This document shows positions 41,275 to 50,433 of a stretch of 64,000 bases of DNA, one piece after another (position 1 is the first letter of the stretch; every line of letters begins with the position of its first letter). A program made the position numbers and the translations under genes. Source of the stretch: Photobacterium arenosum (GTDB lineage Bacteria; Pseudomonadota; Gammaproteobacteria; Enterobacterales; Vibrionaceae). The notes below the pieces were generated by a model. The model was not told the DNA's origin and did no database searches. It saw nothing but the letters and a program-made list of their open reading frames with translations. The DNA lies in the NCBI RefSeq assembly GCF_014841115.1, contig NZ_JACYTP010000001.1, positions 124,001 through 188,000 on the forward strand, read 5' to 3'.

Positions 41275-41952
41275 ATGAACCAGGCAATTGAATATACAAA
41301 GGCTGAACAGTCCCTGCTGGCCGTGGGCGCTCGCAGAAAAAATGTTACCGCATACCTGATTACCGTCAATGCAGGCGTCGCTCTGTTACGGCTGGGCAAA
41401 CATGAATTCGCATTAACCGCGGGTAGCGGATTTTGGGTACCCTTTGAGTGTCTTCATGCTTTAACCGTATTACCGGGCTGTCGCTATAGCATGATTCATT
41501 TCTCTGCCCGCCTCCAGCAACCGCTGTGTCAGCAAGCAGGCTTTGTGACTGTAACACCACTTCTGGACGCTTTACTGCAAGAGCTGAGCCAAACTAAAGA
41601 GCAGTCTCAAACCAATCATAGCCCTATAGGACGGATACTCGCAGTCATAGTTGATCAAACGGCGAAGTTTTCACCTGTTACGCAGCAACTTTGCCCTACT
41701 CTTACTGACAAACAGCAATCTGTACTGAGAAACTTGCTTCAAAGGCGCTCACCCGCTTCTGATGAAGACCTATCATCAATCGAAGCCATTCTGGGGATGA
41801 GCGTACGTGAACTTGAAGCCTGTCTTGTCGTCCGTGAAGCTATCAGACTCTCCCGTTCCGGAAGAAATGCAGAGCAAATAGCCAGCGAACTTGAGTGCCA
41901 ATTAGACCATTTACAAGCACTTGGTCAAACTCTTGCTAACTACCCATTCTAA
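41275..41952 (+). CDS. AraC-like regulator with degenerate DNA-binding domain
   Basis: This 225-residue protein has an N-terminal cupin-like domain (about 1-100; VNAGVALLRLGKHEFALTAG and FWVPFECLHALTVL are typical of AraC sensory domains). The C-terminal part has an atypical helix region instead of the two canonical AraC helix-turn-helix units, and the protein stops about 30-40 residues short of usual AraC-family length. AGAGGA precedes ATG 41275. It is divergent from the acyltransferase gene. It may be a regulator with reduced DNA binding or a decaying copy. Confidence 0.65.
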   Translation: MNQAIEYTKAEQSLLAVGARRKNVTAYLITVNAGVALLRLGKHEFALTAGSGFWVPFECLHALTVLPGCRYSMIHFSARLQQPLCQQAGFVTVTPLLDALLQELSQTKEQSQTNHSPIGRILAVIVDQTAKFSPVTQQLCPTLTDKQQSVLRNLLQRRSPASDEDLSSIEAILGMSVRELEACLVVREAIRLSRSGRNAEQIASELECQLDHLQALGQTLANYPF

Positions 41953-41977
41953 AGCTTCGGCTTAGCTTCACAAAAAA

Positions 41978-42008
41978 CACCCAGCTACCTGGTACAGGTA
42001 GCTGGTTA
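41978..42008 (-). terminator. Hairpin terminator for the gene at 42040
   Basis: CCAGCTACCTG (41981-41991) and CAGGTAGCTGG (41995-42005) form a perfect eleven-base-pair stem with a three-base loop. The A run just left of it (41972-41977) is a T run on the minus strand. Confidence 0.8.
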
Positions 42009-42039
42009 CAGATAACCGGGCGAGTATAAAAAGCGATTG

Positions 42040-42588
42040 TTACTTAAGCGGTATATCTACCTGCAGCATGACGCCATCCCGCTCATCTTCATGCCACATG
42101 TAATCGATTCGGTATTTAGTGGATTGGCCGTCTTCTGAACCCAGTCCAAAACTCATCATGACACCGTGTTTCATGACCCATTCTTTGGCATCTTGCAGCG
42201 TCATGATATCCAGACCTTCATATTTTTTGGGAAGCCACAAGCCCAGACCATAGAAAGCGGACGATGAGTTATCTTTCAGCATTGGACCACTGGAGCCAGA
42301 TTGCCAGTCATCCCAAAAAGATGCGTCGTTCTCATGGTGATTTTCAGCTTCATCCCAGCGCATATTGTCCCCGGCTGAGGGCAGAGCCTGAGTGGAATAA
42401 GCTCCCCCTTTCCCTACCGTTAAGGGTTGAAAACAGGTCAGCAAGTAGGCCCCTCTGTCGTCTTCAGACAAACTTTTAAGCTGTTTCTGACTATAAAAGT
42501 GGCAAGGTAAAGCGAATGCAGAATACGAAAAAGACAACAGCCCGATCTGCAATAGAGCAACATGCAATTTTCGAATAACCCGATTCAC
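42040..42588 (-). CDS. Secreted protein of unknown function, 182 residues
   Basis: I do not recognise a family. The protein has a signal peptide (about 1-27, ending Ala-Phe-Ala) and a mature part with two Cys (after LPCHFYS and LTCFQPL), a Trp/Asp/Glu-rich middle (FWDDWQSGSSGP) and a C-terminal YRIDYMWHEDERDGVMLQVD. The pair of cysteines may form a disulfide. No metal or catalytic motif is evident. It sits alone with its own terminator, next to the NadD-like gene on the same strand but 68 bases away. Confidence 0.7.
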   Translation of the reverse strand: MNRVIRKLHVALLQIGLLSFSYSAFALPCHFYSQKQLKSLSEDDRGAYLLTCFQPLTVGKGGAYSTQALPSAGDNMRWDEAENHHENDASFWDDWQSGSSGPMLKDNSSSAFYGLGLWLPKKYEGLDIMTLQDAKEWVMKHGVMMSFGLGSEDGQSTKYRIDYMWHEDERDGVMLQVDIPLK

Positions 42589-42655
42589 GAAACACCCTTA
42601 ATAAATTTTTCGGACTTTAAACGTATAGGCGACAGAAATACTGACTGGTTTATTT

Positions 42656-43186
42656 TTAACCATCACTGGCAACATAAAAATGCTCTGACGTTATTATTCT
42701 AACCACACCCGGAGTTGTTAAATGTGAAATTGGCCTGTTTTTGACAATATTATCACGAATGTCAGTACTCCGAATGGGAAGCGTTTCAGGACAGCTGAGA
42801 ATCTGCCAATGACTTAAGATGTCTTTAGCCCGATAAAAGTTTGAAAAATTTAAAAAATTATCTGGTCCGACAATAAAAGTCAGCTCTGCGCTCTGATGTT
42901 CATTTTGCAGGGAACGCATAACATCATAGGTCGTCACTGGTTTATCATTTTGTGAGATTGCTTCCTCTATTCGACAAAGAGATAAATTGGCAAAATTTAA
43001 ATCTGCGATAAAAGCGGCAACCATAGTGCAACGAGAGTCATAGTTAAGCATGACTTTTCCCCAGGCATGAGAATAACTGGGAACCAGTAAAACTTGATCA
43101 AAATGGGATAGCCGTTCCAGCACAGATTTATGCCCTAAGCTGGGGGGATTAAATGCGCTGCCAAATACTGCAATCTTTTTTGTCAT
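42656..43186 (-). CDS. NadD-like nicotinate/nicotinamide-nucleotide adenylyltransferase
   Basis: This 176-residue nucleotidyltransferase carries the GxFxPxHxGH-type motif as FGSAFNPPSLGHKSVLERL and the ISSTxIR-type motif as LPIRSTDIRDNI. It transfers AMP to nicotinate or nicotinamide mononucleotide, giving the dinucleotide. It is shorter than NadD of E. coli (213) and may be a second, divergent enzyme. It faces away from nadE across 180 bases, a pairing that links it to NAD synthesis. Confidence 0.85.
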   Translation of the reverse strand: MTKKIAVFGSAFNPPSLGHKSVLERLSHFDQVLLVPSYSHAWGKVMLNYDSRCTMVAAFIADLNFANLSLCRIEEAISQNDKPVTTYDVMRSLQNEHQSAELTFIVGPDNFLNFSNFYRAKDILSHWQILSCPETLPIRSTDIRDNIVKNRPISHLTTPGVVRIITSEHFYVASDG

Positions 43187-43366
43187 ACTTCTGTTGCCTC
43201 ATTCCCCTCTGAACAAAATAAAAATACCAATTTCTTTCTCAATCAGCATTGATCCTACTTAAGAGTTATCGCATGATTTCGTAAAAGGTTTAATACATTT
43301 TACCGCTTTCACCAGTATTCGGCATCGAATGTCCAGAAATTGGTCTAAGCACAGAGGATCCATGTC

Positions 43367-44203
43367 ATGGAACAGCTTATCCGTGCAGAAATGCAGGTAC
43401 TCCCAGTGATAGACGCTGAGTTTGAAGTTCAGCGTCGCGTTGCTTTCATTCAACACAAGCTTAAACAAGCGCATTGCCGGTCTTTAGTGCTGGGCATCAG
43501 TGGTGGGGTTGATTCCACTACCTGCGGCCGGTTGGCTCAACTGGCGGTAGATGGTCTTAATGCTGAGTCCGCATCTCAAAACTATCAGTTCATCGCTGTT
43601 CGTTTACCTTATGGGCAGCAACAGGATGAAGATGAAGCCCAGCAGGCCTTACAATTCATCCGCCCTACTCATTCAGTGTCGGTCAATATTAAGCCTGGCG
43701 TCGATGGAACGCATGCCGCCACACTGGATGCGCTGAGCGGTACCGGCGTGATTCCACAAGATGATGCCAAAGTCGATTTTGTTAAAGGGAATGTTAAAGC
43801 GCGTACCCGTATGGTGGCACAGTATGAGATCGCCGGCCTGGTTGGCGGACTTGTCCTGGGGACCGACCACTCGGCTGAGAATATTACTGGCTTTTATACC
43901 AAATGGGGCGACGGCGCTTGCGATTTAGCACCACTGTTTGGTCTGAGCAAACGGCAGGTACGTCAAATTGCAGATTTCCTTGGTGCGCCGCAAGCACTTG
44001 TTCACAAAGTGCCAACTGCCGATCTTGAATGCCTGACACCCCAAAAGACGGACGAAGAGGCGCTACAGCTGACTTACGATGAAATCGATGATTTTCTTGA
44101 AGGAAAAACAGTCAGTAATTCAGTGAAGGAGAAGCTGATCAGCATTTATAACGCCACTCAGCATAAACGACAACCAATCCCGACTATCTACGACCAGGAT
44201 TAA
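43367..44203 (+). CDS. nadE: Ammonia-dependent NAD synthetase
   Basis: This 278-residue enzyme makes NAD from deamido-NAD, ATP and ammonia. The PP-loop SGGVDSTT is present ([20 protein letters not shown]), followed by [40 protein letters not shown] and the C-terminal [10 protein letters not shown]. No glutaminase domain is attached, so ammonia is the nitrogen donor. AGAGGA precedes ATG 43367. A strong terminator follows at 44224. Confidence 0.96.
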   Translation: MEQLIRAEMQVLPVIDAEFEVQRRVAFIQHKLKQAHCRSLVLGISGGVDSTTCGRLAQLAVDGLNAESASQNYQFIAVRLPYGQQQDEDEAQQALQFIRPTHSVSVNIKPGVDGTHAATLDALSGTGVIPQDDAKVDFVKGNVKARTRMVAQYEIAGLVGGLVLGTDHSAENITGFYTKWGDGACDLAPLFGLSKRQVRQIADFLGAPQALVHKVPTADLECLTPQKTDEEALQLTYDEIDDFLEGKTVSNSVKEKLISIYNATQHKRQPIPTIYDQD

Positions 44204-44223
44204 GCGAACCGTCGCTGAAAAGC

Positions 44224-44257
44224 AAAAGGGCTTTGCGTTATTGCAAAGCCCTTTTTG
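44224..44257 (+). terminator. Terminator of nadE
   Basis: AAAAGGGCTTTGC (44224-44236) pairs with GCAAAGCCCTTTT (44243-44255), 13 base pairs with a six-base loop, then T residues. A-rich left flank makes it suitable for the convergent yoaH too. Confidence 0.9.
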
Positions 44258-44275
44258 TGAGTCTGACTGTAATGG

Positions 44276-44434
44276 TTACTGACTCTTATCCGCACTTTTA
44301 CTCTGGCGAATCTGTTCAGCAACAATTTGAATCGCCTCTCCACTGCTGATACCTTGCGCCATCAGCTCATGAATTCGCTCTGCCGCTTCTTGCTGTTCTT
44401 CGTGAGTTAAAGAAATTGACGAATCACCAAACAT
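44276..44434 (-). CDS. yoaH: YoaH-family (UPF0181) small protein, 52 residues
   Basis: Translating the minus strand between nadE and nnrS gives a 52-residue protein that matches UPF0181: [20 protein letters not shown], then [20 protein letters not shown]. coli YoaH reads [20 protein letters not shown] in the same place (recalled). AGGA lies seven bases before ATG 44434. Function is unknown in all species. The nadE terminator stands between this gene and nadE. Confidence 0.88.
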   Translation of the reverse strand: MFGDSSISLTHEEQQEAAERIHELMAQGISSGEAIQIVAEQIRQSKSADKSQ

Positions 44435-44512
44435 AACGAATCCTGTACACTTCTTGAAAGGGAAGCCATTCTAACGACTCTTCATCAGCCTGTCATTGAT
44501 AATTCAAAAGCC

Positions 44513-45709
44513 CTAGCCCGGATGCCCGTCAGCACGAGCCTGAGTGAGTATCGGCCAGAACACAATACAAAATAGCCCAAAGGCCACCGCCCACAGTAAT
44601 GCGGATAGTATGTAGGCGTGTTGCGTCAGCCCCGGAAACATCACTATCAGTAACGTTCTGACTAACACAGCCATCAGCAAAGTGACAAAAGCAGCAAAAA
44701 TCAGCTTCCCTGTCTGCAGTGCCCTTCCGGTATGACCTAATGAGACCCTGACAACCATCGCCAGTATCATGCCCCCTATACCACCGACTGTTATGACATG
44801 CAGTGAGATACTGTAGGCTAATTGCTGAGGAAACACCTGACTGACACCTAACAAAAACACACCCACAACAGTAAAGTAATAGGCTAAATGAAGCATCCAC
44901 AATAATGGAATTCTAAACGTGCTGCCTGTTCGCCAACGCGCCAGACGCGGAATTTGTGCCAATGCTGCAAACATACACAAGACACCAAACCACATTGAGG
45001 GGTGCTCTGGCGGGAGCAGTAATAATGACAGGAAAACAGCCCACATGGGCCACAAGGCTAAGTATTCACGCCAGGGTATACGTGTGATGGGTTCAGTTTG
45101 TGTGCCACGCGCCGTAAAAAATGGGATAACACGGCCCCCCATGACAGTCATCAGCACAGCAATTAACAAGGTAGTTTGCAATGCCACAGTGCTCAGCGGA
45201 ACATGGCTCCAACCCAGTACGATTCCATGCATACGAGTATTCAGAAACAACAACAGAAACAACACTGGCAGAAAAAGGACATTTCGCCACTGGCGATTTC
45301 TGATTATAGGTATCGCCAGAAAAAGGAGTGCCATAGCCAGCCAAAGCAGATCAAGTATCATCCAGACTGCATGGGGAGCCATAACAAGCAGCGCAACTCT
45401 CGCAATCAACCATATTGCAAACACCAGCCCCAGCTTCCAGCCGCTGATACCAGGAACACCCGTCCAGTTTTGTACTGCAGTCAGCAGAAATCCAACAATC
45501 ACAGCACCGGTAAATCCAAACAGCATTTCGTGGCTGTGCCACCACACTGGATTTCCGTACATAGGGAACAGCATGAAGCCGGACCAAAAGCCCGCCCAGA
45601 TCAACATTGTGATCACGGAGAACAGACCAGCAGCCAGAAAAAAGGGCCGAAACGCCAAACGTAAAAACGGGGGGATCCTCAGCGCGGAAGCTTTATCAAC
45701 AATTTGCAT
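44513..45709 (-). CDS. nnrS: NnrS family haem/copper membrane protein
   Basis: This 398-residue protein has about twelve membrane segments and NnrS hallmarks: LAFRPFFLAAGLFSVITMLI, NPVWWHSHEMLFGFTGAVIV (His residues for metal or haem), VIPFFTARGTQ and LHVITVGGIGGMILAMVVR. NnrS helps cells withstand nitric oxide and is induced with nitrite or NO in denitrifiers and Vibrio. I chose ATG 45709 (MQIVDKASALRIPP); the longer frame adds 28 residues lying over the promoter. A FNR-type site and -10 sequence precede it. Confidence 0.93.
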   Translation of the reverse strand: MQIVDKASALRIPPFLRLAFRPFFLAAGLFSVITMLIWAGFWSGFMLFPMYGNPVWWHSHEMLFGFTGAVIVGFLLTAVQNWTGVPGISGWKLGLVFAIWLIARVALLVMAPHAVWMILDLLWLAMALLFLAIPIIRNRQWRNVLFLPVLFLLLFLNTRMHGIVLGWSHVPLSTVALQTTLLIAVLMTVMGGRVIPFFTARGTQTEPITRIPWREYLALWPMWAVFLSLLLLPPEHPSMWFGVLCMFAALAQIPRLARWRTGSTFRIPLLWMLHLAYYFTVVGVFLLGVSQVFPQQLAYSISLHVITVGGIGGMILAMVVRVSLGHTGRALQTGKLIFAAFVTLLMAVLVRTLLIVMFPGLTQHAYILSALLWAVAFGLFCIVFWPILTQARADGHPG

Positions 45710-45739
45710 GTGCTTTTCACTATTTACAGTAAAAAAGAC

Positions 45740-45780
45740 ATAATAGACAATTATGGAAGAGACAGGTTGATGTAAAACAA
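45740..45780 (-). promoter_or_regulatory. FNR-like class II promoter of nnrS
   Basis: On the minus strand TTGTT, TTAC, ATCAA (45780-45767) differs from the FNR consensus TTGAT-N4-ATCAA at one position. A -10 hexamer TATTAT lies at 45745-45740. A start about seven bases further on places the FNR-box centre close to -41, the class II spacing. Confidence 0.65.
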
Positions 45781-45806
45781 TAAACCAAGACACTGTGGTC
45801 TTGGTT
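45780..45806 (-). terminator. Terminator of the vxr cluster
   Basis: ACCAAGAC (45784-45791) pairs with GTCTTGGT (45798-45805); on the minus strand a T-rich stretch follows. It ends transcription from vxrC just before the nnrS promoter. Confidence 0.65.
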
Positions 45807-45871
45807 GCAGGTGGTCAAACCTGCGCTACCGTTTCAGAATCATCCAGCGGGTTTTTACTCTGCTTTCGCTG

Positions 45872-46735
45872 TTAAAAATCAGGATAATCAACAGGCCGGG
45901 TTATTCGTTGAATATCCAAAATAGAGATGTCTCCCTGCCAGCGGCTTTCAACCAGTCCGACACTCAGCCAGTAGCGGCCATCAGGTACATCAATCGCCGG
46001 CAAACTTGTCGGTAGTTTTCCATCAACATCCTGAGTCCAGATCGGGCTCCAGTTTGTGTCGTTCAAGTCAAACAAATTCATCGACAATACAGGCGATGGA
46101 CACGTTGAATTGGGTAAGACTTCACGCTCAATACGCCAGTTTTTACTGTCTTTCCAGCCAATTTTCTGTTTAGGATCCGGCTTGGTCAGTATTACCCAGG
46201 AATTCCAGCTACGCTCCTTGCCTGCCGTAATTTTCAACTGATAAAGGCCTGCAGCTAAGGGCTCATCTAAACGGCGAGATTCCGTGACAAACTGACCATT
46301 CTCAGAAATTAAGGCCGCAGGCATGCTGAATTGAGTGTCTGGCCAACGGGAAAATGTGACCTCAAGCTGCTTAGCCTGAGTAATTCCCGTAACAGACAAC
46401 CTCAGTAATACCTGGTTCAGGTTCTGGATCACTTCACGTCGAACAGCCACTTTAGACAGCCACTCAGGCAGACTTCGCTGTTTCAAACTGAAACCGCAAT
46501 CTTCTGTAATGGCAAGCTCAAGTAAATCATTCAGGTTAGCCTGCTGCTCCTCTGAAGGAAGCTGCTGCCAGGCCTGAACCATAGTCTCGAAACTGGCTGC
46601 TGTGTTCCCTTCCAGTAATCGCTGGTGCGCAACAGTGTAGAGATCCTTACCCACAAACCATTTAGCCGACGCCTGAGGGATCATGAACAGACATGTCATG
46701 ATCCCAAAGGCAGGTGTTACCCACAGCGATTTCAT
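45872..46735 (-). CDS. DUF2861 periplasmic protein, VxrC-like
   Basis: This 287-residue protein has a signal peptide (ending Ala-Ser-Ala) and then the DUF2861 region with WFVGKDLYTVAHQRLLEGNT and a C-terminal beta-rich part (DVPDGRYWLSVGLVESRWQG). In Vibrio cholerae the DUF2861 gene vxrC follows vxrAB. It overlaps vxrB by four bases (ATGA) and lies in the same operon. Its role in the VxrAB system is not established; vxrD and vxrE of V. cholerae are not next to it here. Confidence 0.85.
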   Translation of the reverse strand: MKSLWVTPAFGIMTCLFMIPQASAKWFVGKDLYTVAHQRLLEGNTAASFETMVQAWQQLPSEEQQANLNDLLELAITEDCGFSLKQRSLPEWLSKVAVRREVIQNLNQVLLRLSVTGITQAKQLEVTFSRWPDTQFSMPAALISENGQFVTESRRLDEPLAAGLYQLKITAGKERSWNSWVILTKPDPKQKIGWKDSKNWRIEREVLPNSTCPSPVLSMNLFDLNDTNWSPIWTQDVDGKLPTSLPAIDVPDGRYWLSVGLVESRWQGDISILDIQRITRPVDYPDF

Positions 46736-47400
46736 TCTTGCGGTGCTTTCATCCGATAGCCAACACCGCGCAGAGTTTCGATCTCAATACCAGGCAGCTT
46801 TTGACGTAACTGCAGGATATGGGTATCGACAGTACGTGTTGTCGGATAATGGTTATAGCCCCACACCTGATCAAGCAGCTCATCCCGGGTGAAAACTCGG
46901 CCTGAATGTTTTGCAAGGAAAACAAGCAGCTCAAATTCCGTACGAGTGAGAGTGACAGAGTCCCCTTTTTGCTTCACTTCACGACTTTCCAGATTAATCA
47001 GTGTTTCACCGATAGCAATCAGGTTTGCATTTTGCGATTCAGACTCACCATTTCTCAAGTGAACACGAATACGCGCCAGCAGTTCTTCTTCAGCAAAAGG
47101 TTTAGTCAGGTAATCTTTGGCGCCTGAGTCAAGGCCAATCACCTTGTCATTCACAGACACCATTGCTGTAAGCAGAATCACGGGAACCGATTTAAGCTTT
47201 AACCAACCTTCAAGGTAAGTCAGCGAGTCTCCTTCGGGTAGCTGGCGGTCAAGAACAACCAGATCGGCTTGCGCCCACAGATTTTCAACATTGGTTGCAC
47301 AGTCAGCATACAGGCACTCATAGCCTGCTTCTTTCAAACATTCGAGCAAACCATCAGCAAGGTTGCGGTCATCTTCAACCAGTAGCAGAGTTTGATTCAC
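46732..47400 (-). CDS. vxrB: OmpR-family response regulator VxrB (WigR)
   Basis: This 222-residue regulator has a receiver domain (TLLLVEDDRNLADGLLE, phosphoacceptor Asp in LVVLDRQLPEGDS, Lys of the TKPF motif) and a winged-helix effector domain (RTEFELLVFLAKHSGRVFTR and RTVDTHILQLRQKLPGIEI). In Vibrio cholerae VxrB controls type VI secretion, biofilm and cell-wall homeostasis. It overlaps vxrA by 26 bases and vxrC by four, a tightly coupled operon. Confidence 0.92.
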   Translation of the reverse strand: MNQTLLLVEDDRNLADGLLECLKEAGYECLYADCATNVENLWAQADLVVLDRQLPEGDSLTYLEGWLKLKSVPVILLTAMVSVNDKVIGLDSGAKDYLTKPFAEEELLARIRVHLRNGESESQNANLIAIGETLINLESREVKQKGDSVTLTRTEFELLVFLAKHSGRVFTRDELLDQVWGYNHYPTTRTVDTHILQLRQKLPGIEIETLRGVGYRMKAPQE

Positions 47401-48814
47401 ACGGTATCTCCAAAATAAAAGTGGTTGGCGGACCTATTAATTTCATCCGCCCACCCATTCGACGGATCATCGATTCAACGATTGTCAGTCCCAACCCTAA
47501 GCCCTTTTCACTCACAAAGGGTTTTCTCAGTCGGGTCCAATCCTTACTACCTAAATTTCCCTGGTCTTTTACTTTGACAATCAATTTTCCATCTTTGAAC
47601 GATGATGTTAATTCAATCGGTGCCTGGCCATATTTGTGAGCATTGGACAGCAAGTTATCAATACAGGTTCCAAGCCAGTACATATTGACCTTGACGCTAC
47701 GGTCCTCAGCAAGTGACAATGTCACATCATAGGGTTCTGCAATAAATTCAATCCATTCATTAAAGGACTCCAGATTCTGAACACTCAATTCTTGATGATT
47801 CGCCTGCAGGTAATCCTTGCTGGCCTCAGCCAACTGCCTTAATCGGCGTGAATCTTCGGTCAATCGTCTGAACTCATCATATAGGGTTTCAGGCAAAGCA
47901 TCAAAGTGACGACGAAAACCTTCCACCGTCATGCTCAAACTTGCGATTGGTGTACGTAGCTCGTGAGTCAAGATTTGCAGGACTAACATTCTTTCCTGCA
48001 TCGCGCGTCGGCGAATTCGCCAGCGATACATCACCCAACCCATGAGTAAGCCAATATTGACAACCAGCAATCCTGCAAGCAAATATGTCGTCAGGTACGA
48101 CTTGTCTTCTTCTTGCCAGCAAATGTTGCCACTTTTGACTAAGCAGAAGTCAGTGGCAACCAAACGCGTGAAGTGCAGATCATGCTTTGCCAGTGCCTGC
48201 GCCCATGTAGGCTGATCATAGACATGGTATTCATTCCCATTCCGGATCCAAAGTTCGCCATTGGATATAAAAGCTTCCGCACCGGCAATAAACACTCGGA
48301 TTTCTTCACTGCTCATCCGCTGTAATCGTCCCAGCACAGTGCCTGTCGCAGCTAAATCACGCTCCTGAATGTGTAAGTAGTTTTCCAGTTCTTTATTGCG
48401 ATTTGGAAACTTTTCCAGATAACGTGCAGCATAGCTCCCACCGCCTGGATGAATATAGCCAGAACGTACAAACCAGCCTCTTGGTAACACAACGCTGTTA
48501 CACATCGCGCGAGTAAAAACCACAGGATGTGTTACCAAAGGGCTGACTGGCCATGGGCCCTTACAAGTTTCCGCATTTTGATAAAGGTGCCGCAGCGCCG
48601 ATAGCGGGTACTTGGCTGACTGCGGCAACAAACTGGATGGCAGCAGTAACGGTGTCGGGTAACGACTTTGTAACTGTCGAAAATCGTATGTAGCCAGAGG
48701 TTTACTGGAAAGCAATTCAGCACGAGCCGCTGACATACGATCAGGTAAACTTTCCGTCTCCGCTTTAAGGGAGCCTGTAAACAGAATAGAAATAATTAGC
48801 ACATACTTTTTCAT
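47375..48814 (-). CDS. vxrA: Sensor histidine kinase VxrA (WigK), DUF3404 type
   Basis: This 479-residue inner-membrane kinase has a signal peptide, a periplasmic sensor domain (about 20-245, DUF3404), one transmembrane segment (about 247-268), the H-box LTHELRTPIASLSMTVEGF, N-box CIDNLLSNAHKYG and G-box EKGLGLGLTIVESMI. It phosphorylates VxrB. ATG 48814 starts directly at the signal peptide MKKYVLIISI; ATG 48832 is in frame and has a partial Shine-Dalgarno. In V. cholerae the operon also adjoins pntAB, as here. Confidence 0.92.
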   Translation of the reverse strand: MKKYVLIISILFTGSLKAETESLPDRMSAARAELLSSKPLATYDFRQLQSRYPTPLLLPSSLLPQSAKYPLSALRHLYQNAETCKGPWPVSPLVTHPVVFTRAMCNSVVLPRGWFVRSGYIHPGGGSYAARYLEKFPNRNKELENYLHIQERDLAATGTVLGRLQRMSSEEIRVFIAGAEAFISNGELWIRNGNEYHVYDQPTWAQALAKHDLHFTRLVATDFCLVKSGNICWQEEDKSYLTTYLLAGLLVVNIGLLMGWVMYRWRIRRRAMQERMLVLQILTHELRTPIASLSMTVEGFRRHFDALPETLYDEFRRLTEDSRRLRQLAEASKDYLQANHQELSVQNLESFNEWIEFIAEPYDVTLSLAEDRSVKVNMYWLGTCIDNLLSNAHKYGQAPIELTSSFKDGKLIVKVKDQGNLGSKDWTRLRKPFVSEKGLGLGLTIVESMIRRMGGRMKLIGPPTTFILEIPCESNSATG

Positions 48815-48990
48815 AGCGCGGAAGTTTAACATTCACCGGTTCAGTATTGTCAGAAAATTGTCATTAGATCAGATAACTATAAAGGGATTAGGCATTCTCG
48901 CCACCCTAACAGGTCAATCAGGCCCAGATAACAGACTACTCATTCATTTTTCTGTTGAAGCTTTGCATCAGGCATCAAAAATAGGAAAAG

Positions 48991-49019
48991 AAAAACGCCG
49001 CTCAATAAGCGGCGTTTAA
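48991..49019 (-). terminator. Terminator of pntAB
   Basis: AAACGCCGCT (48993-49002) pairs with AGCGGCGTTT (49008-49017) around a five-base loop, with an A run on the left, i.e. T run on the minus strand. Confidence 0.88.
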
Positions 49020-49039
49020 TTAGTGGTTTACTGTATTAC

Positions 49040-50428
49040 TTACAAAAAACGGGCAATGTTCTCAACACTCTCTTTGGCATCGCCAAACAGCATCTGGGTG
49101 TTTTCTTTGAAGAACAATGGGTTTTGCACACCTGCATAACCGGTATTCATTGAGCGCTTAAATACGATAACGTGTTTCGCGTTCCACACTTCCAGAACTG
49201 GCATACCGGCAATCGGGCTACCTGGGTCTTCCATTGCCGCCGGGTTAACCGTATCGTTAGCACCGATCACCAGTACAACGTCTGTCTCTGAGAAGTCCTC
49301 ATTAATCTCGTCCATTTCCAGGACAATATCGTAGGGCACTCTCGCTTCAGCCAGCAGTACATTCATGTGGCCAGGCAAACGACCGGCAACCGGGTGAATA
49401 CCAAATCTGACATCCACCCCTTTTGCCCGTAGTTTCTCTGTTATTTCGTGTACCGGATACTGCGCTTGCGCAACCGCCATTCCGTATCCTGGTGTGATGA
49501 TCACAGAGCGAGCATCTTTCAGCATCTCTGCCACTTCTTCCGCAGAGGATTCGTGGTACTCGCCCACTTCTTCATCACCGGTAGAAACTGAGCCATCTGT
49601 ACCAAAACCACCTGCAATGACACTGACAAATGAACGATTCATTGCCTTACACATGATGTAAGACAGTATCGCACCTGAAGAGCCAACCAAAGCACCAGTC
49701 ACAATCAGCAGATCATTGGCCAGCATAAAGCCAGCCGCTGCGGCGGCCCATCCTGAATATGAGTTCAGCATTGACACGACAACCGGCATATCCGCACCAC
49801 CGATCGATGCGACCAAATGATAACCGAATGCTAAAGCGATAATTGTCACAACAATGAGTGGGAATATCGAAGGATCCGGATCCACAAACACTGTCAGTAA
49901 AACAAGAGAAACCAGCACAGCCAGCAAGTTCAGTTTATGGCGATGAGGCAGCATCAAAGGCTTGGATGACATTGAACCGCGAAGTTTACCAAAAGCCACC
50001 ACGGAGCCTGTAAAGGTTACAGCACCGATGAAGACACCGATAAAAATTTCAACCAAATGAATGGTTAACATCGCACCAGTCAGTGCTTCACCATGGTCAA
50101 GGAAAGTATTGAAACCGACCAGCACGGCAGCCATACCCACAAAACTGTGAAGAATAGCAACCAGCTCTGGCATCTGAGTCATTTCAACTTTCTTGGCATA
50201 GTAAATACCAATCGCACCACCCACAATCATGGCCAGAATAATCCAGCCAGTTCCTGCTGATTCCGGGCCAAAAATAGTAGCAATCAGTGCTATGGCCATT
50301 CCTGCCATACCAAAGTAGTTACCTGACTTTGCGGATTCCTGTTTAGAGAGTCCTGCCAGCGACATTATAAAAAGGACAGCAGCAATAATGTAGGCCGCTT
50401 GAACAATTCCTGCAGACATTGATAACAA
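49040..50428 (-). CDS. pntB: NAD(P) transhydrogenase beta subunit
   Basis: This 462-residue subunit of proton-translocating transhydrogenase has about nine membrane segments followed by the NADP(H)-binding domain: [40 protein letters not shown], and [20 protein letters not shown]. It couples proton entry to hydride transfer from NADH to NADP+. It starts five bases after pntA stops, a coupled operon, and ends at the terminator. Confidence 0.96.
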   Translation of the reverse strand: MLSMSAGIVQAAYIIAAVLFIMSLAGLSKQESAKSGNYFGMAGMAIALIATIFGPESAGTGWIILAMIVGGAIGIYYAKKVEMTQMPELVAILHSFVGMAAVLVGFNTFLDHGEALTGAMLTIHLVEIFIGVFIGAVTFTGSVVAFGKLRGSMSSKPLMLPHRHKLNLLAVLVSLVLLTVFVDPDPSIFPLIVVTIIALAFGYHLVASIGGADMPVVVSMLNSYSGWAAAAAGFMLANDLLIVTGALVGSSGAILSYIMCKAMNRSFVSVIAGGFGTDGSVSTGDEEVGEYHESSAEEVAEMLKDARSVIITPGYGMAVAQAQYPVHEITEKLRAKGVDVRFGIHPVAGRLPGHMNVLLAEARVPYDIVLEMDEINEDFSETDVVLVIGANDTVNPAAMEDPGSPIAGMPVLEVWNAKHVIVFKRSMNTGYAGVQNPLFFKENTQMLFGDAKESVENIARFL

Positions 50429-50433
50429 CTCCC

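Noticed and set aside
44919-45743. 274-codon plus-strand ORF over nnrS
   Set aside because: It is antisense to NnrS, which has recognisable membrane and His motifs; the plus-strand product is rich in Arg, Asn and Thr without any pattern.
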